From: Microbacterium oxydans
GTDB taxonomy: Bacteria > Actinomycetota > Actinomycetes > Actinomycetales > Microbacteriaceae
Direction: 5' to 3'
DNA length: 64,000 nt
Assembly: GCF_006540085.1 (NCBI RefSeq)
Contig: NZ_BJOG01000001.1
Span: forward strand, 868,001 to 932,000
Each line of letters begins with the position of its first letter. The first letter of the stretch is position 1. The notes under the pieces were generated by a model, which made no database searches, had not been told where the DNA came from, and saw nothing but the letters and a program-made list of their open reading frames with translations. Of the stretch, positions 52,514-61,045 are shown one piece after another. The position numbers and the translations under genes are program-made.

Positions 52514-53614
52514 TCAGGCGTGGACGGCCTTGCCGTCCTTCGTGATGCGGGCGAGACCGGGGTCGGCGAACGCGCCCTCTCCCGGGTCCTCCGCGAGCAG
52601 TTCGCGCACGCGCGGCGCGACCACCTCCCCGAAGAGACGGATGCTGCGCTCCCGCACATCCTTCGGCAGGTGCATGATGTCGTACTTCAGGTCGAACCGC
52701 GACAGGTGGTTGCTGCGAACGGCCGCCGCGACCTTGTGCGCGACCGACTCCGGGGAGCCGACGTAGAGAGCGCCGGTGTCGACCTCCTCCCGGTAGCGCT
52801 CGAGGGTGGGTGCATAGAAGCCGCGCTCCTTGCTCATCTGCGTCACGACCGGCTCCCAGAACTTCCAGTGCACGTTCTTGGCCTCGTCGTCGGTGTCGGC
52901 GATCAGGCCGATCGAGTGCTGCCCGATCGGGAGCTCGGGCCGACCGAACTGCTCCAGCGCGCGCAGGTACAGGCGTGCGTGCCCGGCGAACCGCTCAGGA
53001 CGACCGCCGATGATCGCCATCATGAGGGGCAGTCCGTGCTCGGCGGCACGGATGACGGAGTCGGGGCTGCCGCCGATGCCGATCCACGCGGGGATGCCGC
53101 CCTCCGGCATCCGAGGGTGCAGTCGCACGTTGTCCAGGGGACTGCGGTAGGTGCCGTTCCAGGTGACGCTGTCCTCCCGCATCAGGCGCAGGAACAGGTC
53201 GAGCTTCTCCTCGAAGATCTGCTCGTACTCCGCGATGTCGTAGCCGAAGAGGGGGAACGACTCGATCGCCGATGCGCGCCCCAGGATGAGCTGCGCTCGG
53301 CCGTTCGAGATGCCGTCCACCGTGGCGAACTCCTGGTACAGCCGCACCGGATCCTGCGTCGACAGCACGGTCACCGACGTGCCGAGCCCGATCGTCGACG
53401 TCGCCTGCGCCGCGGCAGCCAGCAGTACGGGGGTCGCGGAATCCACCTGCCCCTCGCGGTAGTGCTCGCCGATGCTGAACACGTCGAGGCCGACGGACTC
53501 CGCCAGCTGCGCCTCGTCGATGAGCAGCCGTACCGTCTCGCCGTCGGACATGACCCGGCCTGCGTCCGTCGCCACCTCGCCGAAGGAGTTCAGTCCGAAC
53601 TCGAGTTCCTTCAT
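52514..53614 (-). CDS. LLM-class flavin-dependent oxidoreductase
   Basis: About 366 residues of the luciferase-like monooxygenase superfamily. Marks: [71 protein letters not shown] and [17 protein letters not shown] 53614 is chosen; codons upstream enter the operator region. It shares a divergent promoter with a MarR regulator that has two matching palindromes, so its substrate may be the inducer of that regulator. Confidence 0.88.
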   Translation of the reverse strand: MKELEFGLNSFGEVATDAGRVMSDGETVRLLIDEAQLAESVGLDVFSIGEHYREGQVDSATPVLLAAAAQATSTIGLGTSVTVLSTQDPVRLYQEFATVDGISNGRAQLILGRASAIESFPLFGYDIAEYEQIFEEKLDLFLRLMREDSVTWNGTYRSPLDNVRLHPRMPEGGIPAWIGIGGSPDSVIRAAEHGLPLMMAIIGGRPERFAGHARLYLRALEQFGRPELPIGQHSIGLIADTDDEAKNVHWKFWEPVVTQMSKERGFYAPTLERYREEVDTGALYVGSPESVAHKVAAAVRSNHLSRFDLKYDIMHLPKDVRERSIRLFGEVVAPRVRELLAEDPGEGAFADPGLARITKDGKAVHA

Positions 53615-53652
53615 GTCCGCCACGACCTTTCTCGCGTCACCGGCCACTCCGG

Positions 53653-53696
53653 ATTGACGTGTCAATAGGCTGCAACCGTAGGATTGACACATCAAT
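53653..53696. promoter_or_regulatory. Paired MarR operators in a divergent promoter
   Basis: ATTGACGTGTCAAT (53653-53666) and ATTGACACATCAAT (53683-53696) are palindromes of the same type, 30 bp apart centre to centre, about three helical turns. They sit between the LLM oxidoreductase and the MarR gene. Confidence 0.75.
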
Positions 53697-53710
53697 TCCC
53701 GGGAGGTCGC

Positions 53711-54217
53711 ATGACCGACGAACGTCATCGCCGTACACCGACACCCGAGCAGCTGCGCGTCTGGCGAGGCTTCGTCGAGACGTCAGCGACGCTGCGGGAA
53801 CGACTCGCCGCCCGACTGCAGACGTCGTCGGCGCTCTCCACCGGCGATTACCAGGTGCTCCTCGCCCTGAGCGAAGCGCCAGGACACACGGCGCGGTCGT
53901 CGGAGCTCGCTGCCCTCATCGACTGGGAGCGCAGCCGCCTCTCGCACCACCTCGGGCGGATGGAGAAGAGGGGCCTCGTGCGACGGGCGCCACGCGCCGA
54001 TGGGGTGCACGGGGTCGAGGTGCACCTCACCGACGAGGGCGCCGCCGCGTTCCGGTCCGCGAACGTGCCGCACCTCCGCGCCATCCGCGACGTGTTCGTC
54101 GACGCGCTGTCCCCCGAGCAGCTCGCGAACCTCGACGACATCACCTCCGCCCTGCGTCGGCACCTCGACCTCGACCTCGAGAGCGAGGACGGGGACGACG
54201 GGCCGGGTCGGCGGTAG
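53711..54217 (+). CDS. MarR-family transcriptional regulator
   Basis: About 168 residues with the winged helix typical of MarR: STGDYQVLLALSEAPGHTAR, SSELAALIDWERSRLSHHLG, RMEKRGLVRRAPR and EVHLTDEGAAAF. GGGAGG lies 5 nt before the ATG at 53711. It is divergent from the LLM oxidoreductase and should repress both genes through the paired palindromes until a small phenolic or similar ligand binds. The ligand is unknown. Confidence 0.92.
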   Translation: MTDERHRRTPTPEQLRVWRGFVETSATLRERLAARLQTSSALSTGDYQVLLALSEAPGHTARSSELAALIDWERSRLSHHLGRMEKRGLVRRAPRADGVHGVEVHLTDEGAAAFRSANVPHLRAIRDVFVDALSPEQLANLDDITSALRRHLDLDLESEDGDDGPGRR

Positions 54218-54266
54218 CGCCGATCAGAGGTCCCGCCTGGGCGGACGACCTTCCGTCTCCTCCCGA

Positions 54267-54839
54267 TCAGCGTGCGGGGCGCTCGTCCGTGCTCAGCGCC
54301 GACATGAGGATGGAGTCGACCCACTCGCCGTCCCAGAACAGCGTGTGGCGTTGCCGTCCTTCGTACCGGAACCCGGCCTTCTCGTAGGAGCGCTGGGCGC
54401 GGGGATTGAACGAGAAGACATCGAGACTCACGCGGTGCAGCCGGATGCGGTCGAACGCGTGGTCGAGAACGGCGTGCGTGGCCTCGGTGCCGAAGCCGCG
54501 TCCGAGGCGACCGGGGTTCAGGGCGATGCGGAAGTTCATCGCCGCATCGTCCACCTCCAGTTCGTTGAGCACGACCTCGCCGACGTACCCGCCGGTCTCG
54601 AGGTCGATGATCGCCCAGTCCGCGCGGTCGTCTCTGCCGCCGATCGATTCGAGATGCCGCACGACCGCCTCGCGGGTGAACGTCTGGCGCGTGCCGGTGA
54701 GCCGCATGCTCTCCTCGTCGAACAGCCCCTCCCACACGCCGTCGATGTGCGCGACGCCGAGCGGTTCCAGTCGCAGCCGCGGGGTGGTCAGGGTGGCGAC
54801 TTCCGTGAGCGCGGAGACGTCGACGGCCGGTGCGTCCAC
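54267..54839 (-). CDS. GNAT-family N-acetyltransferase, RimJ/RimL type
   Basis: About 190 residues. TLTTPRLRLEPLG is the usual start of the RimJ/RimL group; ALNPGRLGRGFGTEATHAVL holds the acetyl-CoA loop, and RVSLDVFSFNPRAQRSYEKA GFRYEG the conserved C-terminal helix and strand. The acceptor may be a protein N-terminus or an antibiotic-like amine. GTG start, 2 nt after the NIPSNAP stop, so the two genes are coupled. Confidence 0.85.
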   Translation of the reverse strand: MDAPAVDVSALTEVATLTTPRLRLEPLGVAHIDGVWEGLFDEESMRLTGTRQTFTREAVVRHLESIGGRDDRADWAIIDLETGGYVGEVVLNELEVDDAAMNFRIALNPGRLGRGFGTEATHAVLDHAFDRIRLHRVSLDVFSFNPRAQRSYEKAGFRYEGRQRHTLFWDGEWVDSILMSALSTDERPAR

Positions 54840-54841
54840 GC

Positions 54842-55153
54842 CTACGCTCCGTCGAAGACCGGGCTGAGGAAGCGGCGCTCGTATCGACGGATGCACTGCG
54901 TCCTGCGCGCGAAGTCGAAGGCCTCGATGCACTCCGGATCGGTCTTGGATGCCGTCCGATACACCTCGTACTCCGCGAGGGAGGGGAAGGTGAACAGGGC
55001 GAAGGCCTCGTCGCTGTCGCCCTCGCTCGGCAGGAAGTAGCCGTGGTGGGTGCCGCCGTGCTTCTCGACGAGACGGATCCAGGTGCGGCCGTAGTCGGTG
55101 AACTCGTCCAGCTTGTCCGGATCGATCTCGTAGCGCAGATGAACGGTGATCAT
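54842..55153 (-). CDS. NIPSNAP family protein
   Basis: 103 residues, a single ferredoxin-like alpha/beta barrel domain of the NIPSNAP type: HLRYEIDPDKLDEFTDYGRT, HGGTHHGYFLPSEG, LFTFPSLAEYEVYR and the C-terminal RYERRFLSPVF. Such small proteins often bind hydrophobic ligands or act as monooxygenase-like dimers; the role here is unknown. It precedes and is coupled to the GNAT gene. Confidence 0.88.
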   Translation of the reverse strand: MITVHLRYEIDPDKLDEFTDYGRTWIRLVEKHGGTHHGYFLPSEGDSDEAFALFTFPSLAEYEVYRTASKTDPECIEAFDFARRTQCIRRYERRFLSPVFDGA

Positions 55154-55199
55154 GCGGATGATCTTCCCAGATCACCCGGACCGCGGGCGAACCGGACAC

Positions 55200-55205
55200 T
55201 ACGCT
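55200..55205 (+). promoter_or_regulatory. -10 box of a leaderless promoter for the formylglycine-generating enzyme gene
   Basis: TACGCT ends 7 nt before the GTG at 55213, which decides the start over an in-frame ATG at 55231. Confidence 0.5.
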
Positions 55206-55212
55206 CGGTCTC

Positions 55213-56124
55213 GTGACGAACTCCCGCGACATGGTCCACATCCCCGGCGGTACGTTCCTGATGGGATCCGAGGACTTCTACCCCGACGAGCGCCCGGTGC
55301 ACGAGCGCGAGGTCGCCTCGTTCTTCATCGATCGCTACCAGGTGACCAACGCCCAGTACGCCGAGTTCGTCGATGCGACCGGGTACGTGACGGTCGCGGA
55401 GCGTCCTCTCGATCCCGCGGCCTTCGCCGGTGCGGATCCGGCCGACCTCGTGCCCGGGGCGATGGTGTTCACGCCGACGTCGGGTCCGACGAACCTCGGG
55501 GACTGGCGCAACTGGTGGCGCTGGCAGCCGGGAGCGTACTGGCGTCGGCCGTTCGGCCCCGACTCGTCGATCGACGACCGGCTGCAGCATCCGGTCGTGC
55601 ACGTCGCGTTCGAGGATGCGGTCGCGTACGCCGACTGGGTGGGGATGCGACTGCCCACCGAGGCCGAGCACGAGTACGCGGCCCGCGGCGGTCTCGAGGG
55701 TGCTCGTTTCGCATGGGGTGACGAGGCCTACCCGGGCGGCGTCGCGCAGGCGAACTCGTGGCTCGGACGCTTCCCGTACGACAACCAGGGGGTGGGCGGC
55801 ACGGCCCCGGTCGGCTCGTACCCTCCGAACGGCTACGGCCTCTACGACATGATCGCGAACGTCTGGGAGTGGACGACCGACTTCTACACCCCGCGCCACC
55901 TCCGCCTTTCGGACACCCCCGTCGATGCCGGCAAGCGCACGAACCTCCTGGCTGCCGCGAGCGCGCAGGAGGGATTCCCCGACATTCCGCGCCGCGTTCT
56001 CAAAGGCGGATCGCACCTCTGCTCGCCCGACTACTGCCTGCGCTTCCGGCCGGCGGCGCGCTCGCCGCAGGCCGAGGACACGGGCATGTCGCACATCGGG
56101 TTCCGGCTCACCTGCTCCGAGTGA
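55213..56124 (+). CDS. Formylglycine-generating enzyme (sulfatase-modifying factor)
   Basis: 303 residues, one FGE-sulfatase domain. MVHIPGGTFLMGSEDFYPDE and VHEREVASFFIDRYQVTNAQ start the fold; LPTEAEHEYAARGG and NVWEWTTDFYTP are family motifs. GGSHLCSPDYCLRF carries the copper-binding catalytic pair Cys270 and Cys275, with the same spacing as in characterised enzymes. It oxidises the active-site Cys of sulfatases to formylglycine with oxygen. The next gene encodes a Cys-type sulfatase, its likely substrate. Confidence 0.94.
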   Translation: MTNSRDMVHIPGGTFLMGSEDFYPDERPVHEREVASFFIDRYQVTNAQYAEFVDATGYVTVAERPLDPAAFAGADPADLVPGAMVFTPTSGPTNLGDWRNWWRWQPGAYWRRPFGPDSSIDDRLQHPVVHVAFEDAVAYADWVGMRLPTEAEHEYAARGGLEGARFAWGDEAYPGGVAQANSWLGRFPYDNQGVGGTAPVGSYPPNGYGLYDMIANVWEWTTDFYTPRHLRLSDTPVDAGKRTNLLAAASAQEGFPDIPRRVLKGGSHLCSPDYCLRFRPAARSPQAEDTGMSHIGFRLTCSE

Positions 56125-56165
56125 GACCCGCTGGGTTTCCGTGAGGGGAACTGTTTGGCTTCGAC

Positions 56166-56183
56166 CGAGGGTGATCGCCCTCG
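56166..56183 (+). promoter_or_regulatory. Short hairpin between the FGE and sulfatase genes
   Basis: CGAGGG and CCCTCG pair around a 6-nt loop, 29 nt before the sulfatase start. It may moderate read-through or stabilise the message. Confidence 0.35.
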
Positions 56184-56211
56184 CCTCACCGGTTGAAGCA
56201 AGGAGTCTCCC

Positions 56212-57714
56212 ATGGCTGAGAAGCCCAACATCCTCATCATCTGGGGCGATGACATCGGCATCAGCAACCTGAGCACCTACTCCGATGGTCTGATGGGCTA
56301 TCGGACCCCCAACATCGACCGGATCGCCGACGAGGGCGTGAAGTTCACCGACTACTACGGCGAGCAGAGCTGCACCGCCGGGCGCGCGGCCTTCATCACG
56401 GGGCAGAACCCGTACCGCACCGGACTCACCAAGGTCGGGATGCCGGGGGCGAAGCTGGGACTGCAGCCCGAAGACCCCACGATCGCCGACGCGCTCAAGC
56501 ACCACGGCTACGCGACGGGACAGTTCGGCAAGAACCACCTCGGTGACCGCGACGAGCACCTGCCGACGGCGCACGGCTTCGACGAGTTCTTCGGCAACCT
56601 GTATCACCTCAACGCCGAGGAGGAGCCGGAGCACCCGGACTACCCGACCGACGAGGAGTTCCCGGGCTTCAGCGAGCGGTTCCGTCCGCGCGGCGTCATC
56701 CATTCCTGGGCGAACGGCGACGGCACCCAGCGCATCGAGGACACCGGCCCCCTGACGAAGAAGCGGATGGAGACGGTCGACGAGGAGTTCCGTGATGCGG
56801 CGGCCGACTTCATCCGTACCCAGGCAGAGGACGACACTCCCTTCTTCGTCTGGTTCAACTCCACGCATATGCACTTCCGCACCCACACCAAGGAGGAGAG
56901 CAAGGGGCGTGCCGGCCGCTGGCAGTCGAACTACCACGACACGATGCTCGATCACGACGACGTCGTCGGCAGTCTGCTCGATCTTCTCGACGAGCTCGGC
57001 CTCGCCGAGAACACCATCGTGATGTACTCCACCGACAACGGACCCCACATGAACAGCTGGCCGGACGCCGGCATGACGCCGTTCCGCAACGAGAAGAACT
57101 CCAACTGGGAGGGCGCGTATCGAGTGCCGGCGATGGTCCGCTGGCCCGGACGCATCCCGGCGGGGTCGACTCTCAACGGCATCGTCAGCCACAACGACTG
57201 GTTCGTGACGCTGCTGGCGGCCGTGGGTGACGGTGACATCGCCGAGAGGCTGGCAGCGGGGACCGAGCTGCACGGCGAGCAGTTCACAGTGCACCTGGAT
57301 GGTCATGACCAGCTCGACTACATCACCGGCGCCGTCGAGCACAGTCCGCGTCGGCACTTCTTCTACGTCTCCGACGACGGCGATCTCACGGCCCTGCGCT
57401 TCGAGAACTGGAAGCTCGTGTTCCTCGAGCAGCGCGCCGCGGGAACGCTGCAGGTCTGGCAGGAGCCGTACATCGAGCTGCGATTCCCGAAGCTGTTCAA
57501 CCTGCGCACCGACCCGTATGAGCGCGCGGACATCACCTCGAACACCTACTGGGACTGGGTGCTCGAGCACGTCTTCCTGATGATCCCCGCGCAGGCCTAC
57601 GTGGGCCGGATGCTGCAGTCCCTCGCCGAGTTCCCCGCCCGTCAGAAGTCGGCGTCCTTCACGATCAATCAGGTGATGTCGAAGCTGGAGTCATCGACCG
57701 CGGGCGCCTCCTGA
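56212..57714 (+). CDS. Arylsulfatase, Cys-type
   Basis: 500 residues. KPNILIIWGDDIGISNLSTY supplies the metal-binding Asp pair; CTAGR (Cys54-Arg58) is the formylglycine motif; GKNHLGDRDEHLPTAHGFDE holds the Lys and His of the active site and TDNGPHMNSWPDAG a second metal site. No signal peptide is seen, so it should act in the cytosol on an imported sulfate ester. AAGGAG is its ribosome binding site. The FGE gene upstream and the transporter downstream suggest uptake and desulfation of one compound. Confidence 0.94.
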   Translation: MAEKPNILIIWGDDIGISNLSTYSDGLMGYRTPNIDRIADEGVKFTDYYGEQSCTAGRAAFITGQNPYRTGLTKVGMPGAKLGLQPEDPTIADALKHHGYATGQFGKNHLGDRDEHLPTAHGFDEFFGNLYHLNAEEEPEHPDYPTDEEFPGFSERFRPRGVIHSWANGDGTQRIEDTGPLTKKRMETVDEEFRDAAADFIRTQAEDDTPFFVWFNSTHMHFRTHTKEESKGRAGRWQSNYHDTMLDHDDVVGSLLDLLDELGLAENTIVMYSTDNGPHMNSWPDAGMTPFRNEKNSNWEGAYRVPAMVRWPGRIPAGSTLNGIVSHNDWFVTLLAAVGDGDIAERLAAGTELHGEQFTVHLDGHDQLDYITGAVEHSPRRHFFYVSDDGDLTALRFENWKLVFLEQRAAGTLQVWQEPYIELRFPKLFNLRTDPYERADITSNTYWDWVLEHVFLMIPAQAYVGRMLQSLAEFPARQKSASFTINQVMSKLESSTAGAS

Positions 57715-57716
57715 CG

Positions 57717-57782
57717 ACTGCTCCCGTCGCGATATGACAGCCAGAAGTCGGACTGGGGCTGTCATATCGCGACGGGAGCAGT
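57717..57782. repeat. Palindromic element with perfect 26-bp arms
   Basis: Arms 57717-57742 and 57757-57782 are exact complements around a 14-nt loop; the core is CGTCGCGATATGACAGCC. It separates the convergent sulfatase and LacI genes and contains the LacI stop codon, so it can act as a two-way terminator. A degenerate copy lies at 7592-7645. Confidence 0.9.
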
Positions 57783-58790
57783 GCGCGGTGGGCCGGAGGA
57801 GCCCCGCACGATCAGCTCGTGCGTGGTCTCGATCGTGCGCGCCTCATCGCTCGCGGGTCGGAGGATGAGGGACACCGCGTGCTGGCCCATGTCGAACATG
57901 GGGATCCGCGCAGTCGTGAGCGCCGGGGCCACATCGGCGGCCACGGCGATGTCGTCGAACCCGACGACGGACATCTCCTCTGGCACGCGGATGCCGTGCT
58001 GTCGCAGCTCGCTGAGGATGCCGATGGCCATGGCGTCGTTGAGCCCGACGATGGCCGTGACGTCGCGATCGAGCAGCTCCCTTGCGCCCTCGATGCCGCC
58101 TTCGCGGGTGAACGCGCGCGAGATGACGGTGAGCTCCACGCCGGTGCCGTCGGTGCCCTCGCGCAGACCGGCGATGCGGTCGGCGACCGTGTTGAGGTCG
58201 AGGGGGCCGGCGACGACGCCGATCCTGCGGTGCCCCAGCCCGGCCAGGTGACGCCCGACGGAGACGCCGGCGCCGTGGTTGTCCGGCAGCACGGCGTCGA
58301 CGGGGAGGTGGTGTCGACCGATGACCGCGGCGCGTCCGCCGGCGAGGGTGAAGTCGAGGAGCGCTTCGGACATGCCCTGCTCGCGATCGGAGTCGGCGTA
58401 CCCGGAACCCGCGATGATGATCGAGCCGACGCGCTGACGCAGCAGCGACTTCACCTGGGCGAGCTCGCTGTCGGGTGTGCGGTCGGCCTGCGCGATCTGC
58501 ACCGAGCGGTTCTCGAGGGTCGCACTGCGGATGACGCCGCTGGCGATGTCGGAGAAGTACGGGTCGCCGATCTCGTGCACCACGAGCCCGATGGTCGGCA
58601 CGAGCCCGCCGGCCAGCCCCCGTGCGTGCATGTTCGGCTCATAGCCGAGCTGCTTCGCGATCACGCGCACGTGTGCCGCCACCTCGGGGGAGATGCCCGA
58701 GCCGCCGGTCATCGCTCGGGAGGCACTCGCCAGGGAGACCCCGGCAGCCTCGGCCACGTCGATGAGTCGTGGCGCGCCCTCACGCTTCAC
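57762..58790 (-). CDS. LacI-family transcriptional regulator
   Basis: 342 residues. HTH: LIDVAEAAGVSLASASRAMT, hinge helix near residue 60, then the effector core (TIGLVVHEIGDPYFSDIASG, VVGFDDIAVAADVAPALTTA). The last residues, A-P-V-A-I, and the stop are encoded inside the palindrome at 57717-57782. GTG start with GGGAGG upstream. It is divergent from the Liv-type transporter, whose promoter carries AAGCGCTT operators; the same arrangement precedes the gene at 63852, so this protein probably controls both. Confidence 0.92.
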   Translation of the reverse strand: MKREGAPRLIDVAEAAGVSLASASRAMTGGSGISPEVAAHVRVIAKQLGYEPNMHARGLAGGLVPTIGLVVHEIGDPYFSDIASGVIRSATLENRSVQIAQADRTPDSELAQVKSLLRQRVGSIIIAGSGYADSDREQGMSEALLDFTLAGGRAAVIGRHHLPVDAVLPDNHGAGVSVGRHLAGLGHRRIGVVAGPLDLNTVADRIAGLREGTDGTGVELTVISRAFTREGGIEGARELLDRDVTAIVGLNDAMAIGILSELRQHGIRVPEEMSVVGFDDIAVAADVAPALTTARIPMFDMGQHAVSLILRPASDEARTIETTHELIVRGSSGPPRTAPVAI

Positions 58791-58836
58791 GAAGCCTCCC
58801 CCTGAGGAGCAAGATCGACGCTGATTGCGCTGTAGG

Positions 58837-58866
58837 TTGCTCTTCGTTCTTCCCTCCCACTATAGT
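58837..58866 (+). promoter_or_regulatory. Promoter of the Liv-type transporter operon
   Basis: TTGCTC (58837-58842) and TATAGT (58861-58866) are separated by 18 bp. Operators follow immediately downstream. Confidence 0.6.
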
Positions 58867-58871
58867 GGCGG

Positions 58872-58891
58872 AAGCGCTTACGAAAGCGCTT
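58872..58891. promoter_or_regulatory. Paired LacI-type operators, transporter promoter
   Basis: AAGCGCTT occurs at 58872-58879 and 58884-58891, centres 12 bp apart, just after the -10 box, where a bound repressor would block initiation. Confidence 0.75.
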
Positions 58892-58917
58892 TCGCTACGA
58901 TGACGTAGGAGACTCGG

Positions 58918-60153
58918 ATGACTGCACCCAGACACGGTCGACGGATCGCTGCGGCGATCGGAACGCTCTCGATCGCCGCGCTCACGGTTACGGCCTGTTC
59001 CGGAACCGGCGACCAGGGTGGGGGAGGTGGCGCCGACGATCCCATCGTCATCGGCATCTCGCTTCCCCTCACCGGAGACTTCTCGGAGCCGGGGAAGGGC
59101 GTCGAGCGCGGGTACGAAGCCTGGCGCGACATCGTCAACGAGAACGGCGGACTGCTCGGGCGGCAGGTCGAGCTGAAGATCCTCGACGACCAGTCCAACG
59201 CCGACCGGGTCGTCTCCGACTACGAGTCGCTGATCGCGCAGGACGGCGTCGACCTCGTGTTCGGCCCGTTCTCCACTCGTCTCGTCGTCCCCTCCGCCCG
59301 CGTCGCGCAGGAGTACGGCATGTTGTTCGTCGAGCCGGCCGGTGCCGCGGAGGAGGTCTTCGAGCAGGGCTTCGACAACCTCTTCTACGCCGCCCCCGCG
59401 ATCGCGAACGACCACTACAACAACCTCGCCGAGTACCTGCTGGCCCTTCCCGAGGACCAGCGTCCCGAGACCGCGGCCGTCGCGGCGATGGACGACCCCT
59501 TCGCGCAGGGCACCGCCTATGGTCTGCGCGACAAGCTCGAGGATGCGGGCGTCGAGATCCTCGTGAACGAGGTCTATCCGCCCAACACCACCGACTTCTC
59601 CACGATCGCCGCGAAGATCGCGCAGTCGAACGCCGACATCGTGATCGGCGGGACGCAGTACCAGGACGCGGTCAACCTGATCATCGCGCTGCAGCAGCTG
59701 AACTATCAGCCCGAGCTCGCCGCGTTCTCCACCGCTCCCACCAACCCGGAGTTCGCGTCGGCGATCGGTGGCGCGACCGAGGGGATCCTGGCGCCGACCG
59801 GCTACTCGCCGAAGTCGCAGTTCCCGAGCAACGTCGAGTTCGTCGAGAAGTACACCGAGATGCACGGCAACCCGCCATCCGAGGATGAGGCGAACGCCTA
59901 TACGACCGGTCAGGTCGTCGCGGCGGCGGTGGAGGCCGTGGGCTGCGCCGAGCAGGGCGACTGCCAGCAGAAGCTCATCGACTGGTTGCGCGACAACGAG
60001 GTCGAGACGGTCGTCGGTCCCCTCAGCTGGGACGACACGGGCAAGCCCACCGGCGCCCACCTCATCCAGCAGTGGATCGACGGCGAGATCCTGATCGTCC
60101 TCCCCGAGGACGTCAAGGAAGCCGACTTCCTGTACCCGAAGCCGACGTGGTGA
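58918..60153 (+). CDS. ABC transporter substrate-binding lipoprotein, Liv type
   Basis: 411 residues. The signal sequence ends with the lipobox LTVTAC (Cys near residue 26), then a Gly-rich spacer. The mature part is a type 1 periplasmic-binding fold of the branched-chain amino-acid/amide group: IVIGISLPLTGDFSEPGKGV, NENGGLLGRQVELKILDDQS, and YTTGQVVAAAVEAVG. It captures the substrate outside the membrane. The ligand is unknown; the sulfatase context suggests a sulfated or related organic compound. AGGAG lies 6 nt before the ATG. Confidence 0.9.
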   Translation: MTAPRHGRRIAAAIGTLSIAALTVTACSGTGDQGGGGGADDPIVIGISLPLTGDFSEPGKGVERGYEAWRDIVNENGGLLGRQVELKILDDQSNADRVVSDYESLIAQDGVDLVFGPFSTRLVVPSARVAQEYGMLFVEPAGAAEEVFEQGFDNLFYAAPAIANDHYNNLAEYLLALPEDQRPETAAVAAMDDPFAQGTAYGLRDKLEDAGVEILVNEVYPPNTTDFSTIAAKIAQSNADIVIGGTQYQDAVNLIIALQQLNYQPELAAFSTAPTNPEFASAIGGATEGILAPTGYSPKSQFPSNVEFVEKYTEMHGNPPSEDEANAYTTGQVVAAAVEAVGCAEQGDCQQKLIDWLRDNEVETVVGPLSWDDTGKPTGAHLIQQWIDGEILIVLPEDVKEADFLYPKPTW

Positions 60154-60160
60154 TCTGCGC

Positions 60161-61045
60161 GTGAGTGGAGCACTGCTGCTGCAAAGCCTGATCCTCGGCG
60201 TCCTGCTGGGAGGGCTCTACGCCCTCCTGGCGGCCGGGCTCACGCTGTACTTCGGGATCATGCGCGTCGTCATGATCGCGCACTCGGCCTTCCTCATCCT
60301 GGCCGCCTACCTCGCCTGGTGGTTCAACCGGGAGACGGGCATCGATCCGCTGGTGTCGCTCGTGGTCACCGTGCCGCTGTTCTTCGTGACCGGCGTCGTG
60401 ATGCAGCGTCTGCTGGTGTCGAGGCTCAAGCCCCTGACCCTGACCATGATGTCGGTGCTGCTCACCTTCGCGGTGGCGCTCATCATCGAGGGAGCGCTCG
60501 GGTTCTTCTTCTCCGGCACCCAACGCCGCATCCCGCTGCCGTACGCGAGCGCGAGCCTCGAGGTCTTCGGCGCGCAGGTTCCGGTGGTCAAGCTCATCGC
60601 CTTCGGTCTCGCGGCCGTGGCCCTCGCCCTCCTGTTCGTGCTGCTCAAGTACACCAAGTTCGGCCAGGCGCTGCGGGCGACGATCCAGCACCCCGAGGCT
60701 GCACGGCTGGTCGGCATCAACACCGACCGCGTCGCCGGCTACGGATTCGGGCTCGGACTCGCGACCGCGGCGATCGGGGGCACCGCGCTCTCGCTCGACG
60801 CCACGATCTACCCCTCGCTGCACTGGCACTGGATCGGCCCGCTCATGGCGATCATCGTCGTCGGCGGCCTCGGCAGCATCCCCGGTGCCGCCATCGCCGC
60901 CCTCGTGCTCGGGGTCGCGCAGAGCCTGCTCCAGCTCCCGCTGGGGCCGACGTGGGCGCAGACGATCTTCTACGTCGCCCTGTTCGCCACGCTCATGTTC
61001 CGTCCGCAAGGTTTCTTCGGAGGTCGTCTTGCCCAGCGTTTCTAG
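60161..61045 (+). CDS. ABC transporter permease, LivH type
   Basis: 294 residues with about eight membrane helices and the LivH family start LGGLYALLAAGLTLYFGIMR. GVNTDR is here GINTDRVAGYGFGLGLATAA, the conserved cytoplasmic loop that contacts the ATPase. A weak GTG start 7 nt after the binding-protein stop implies coupling. It forms the channel with the LivM-type subunit. Confidence 0.9.
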   Translation: MSGALLLQSLILGVLLGGLYALLAAGLTLYFGIMRVVMIAHSAFLILAAYLAWWFNRETGIDPLVSLVVTVPLFFVTGVVMQRLLVSRLKPLTLTMMSVLLTFAVALIIEGALGFFFSGTQRRIPLPYASASLEVFGAQVPVVKLIAFGLAAVALALLFVLLKYTKFGQALRATIQHPEAARLVGINTDRVAGYGFGLGLATAAIGGTALSLDATIYPSLHWHWIGPLMAIIVVGGLGSIPGAAIAALVLGVAQSLLQLPLGPTWAQTIFYVALFATLMFRPQGFFGGRLAQRF

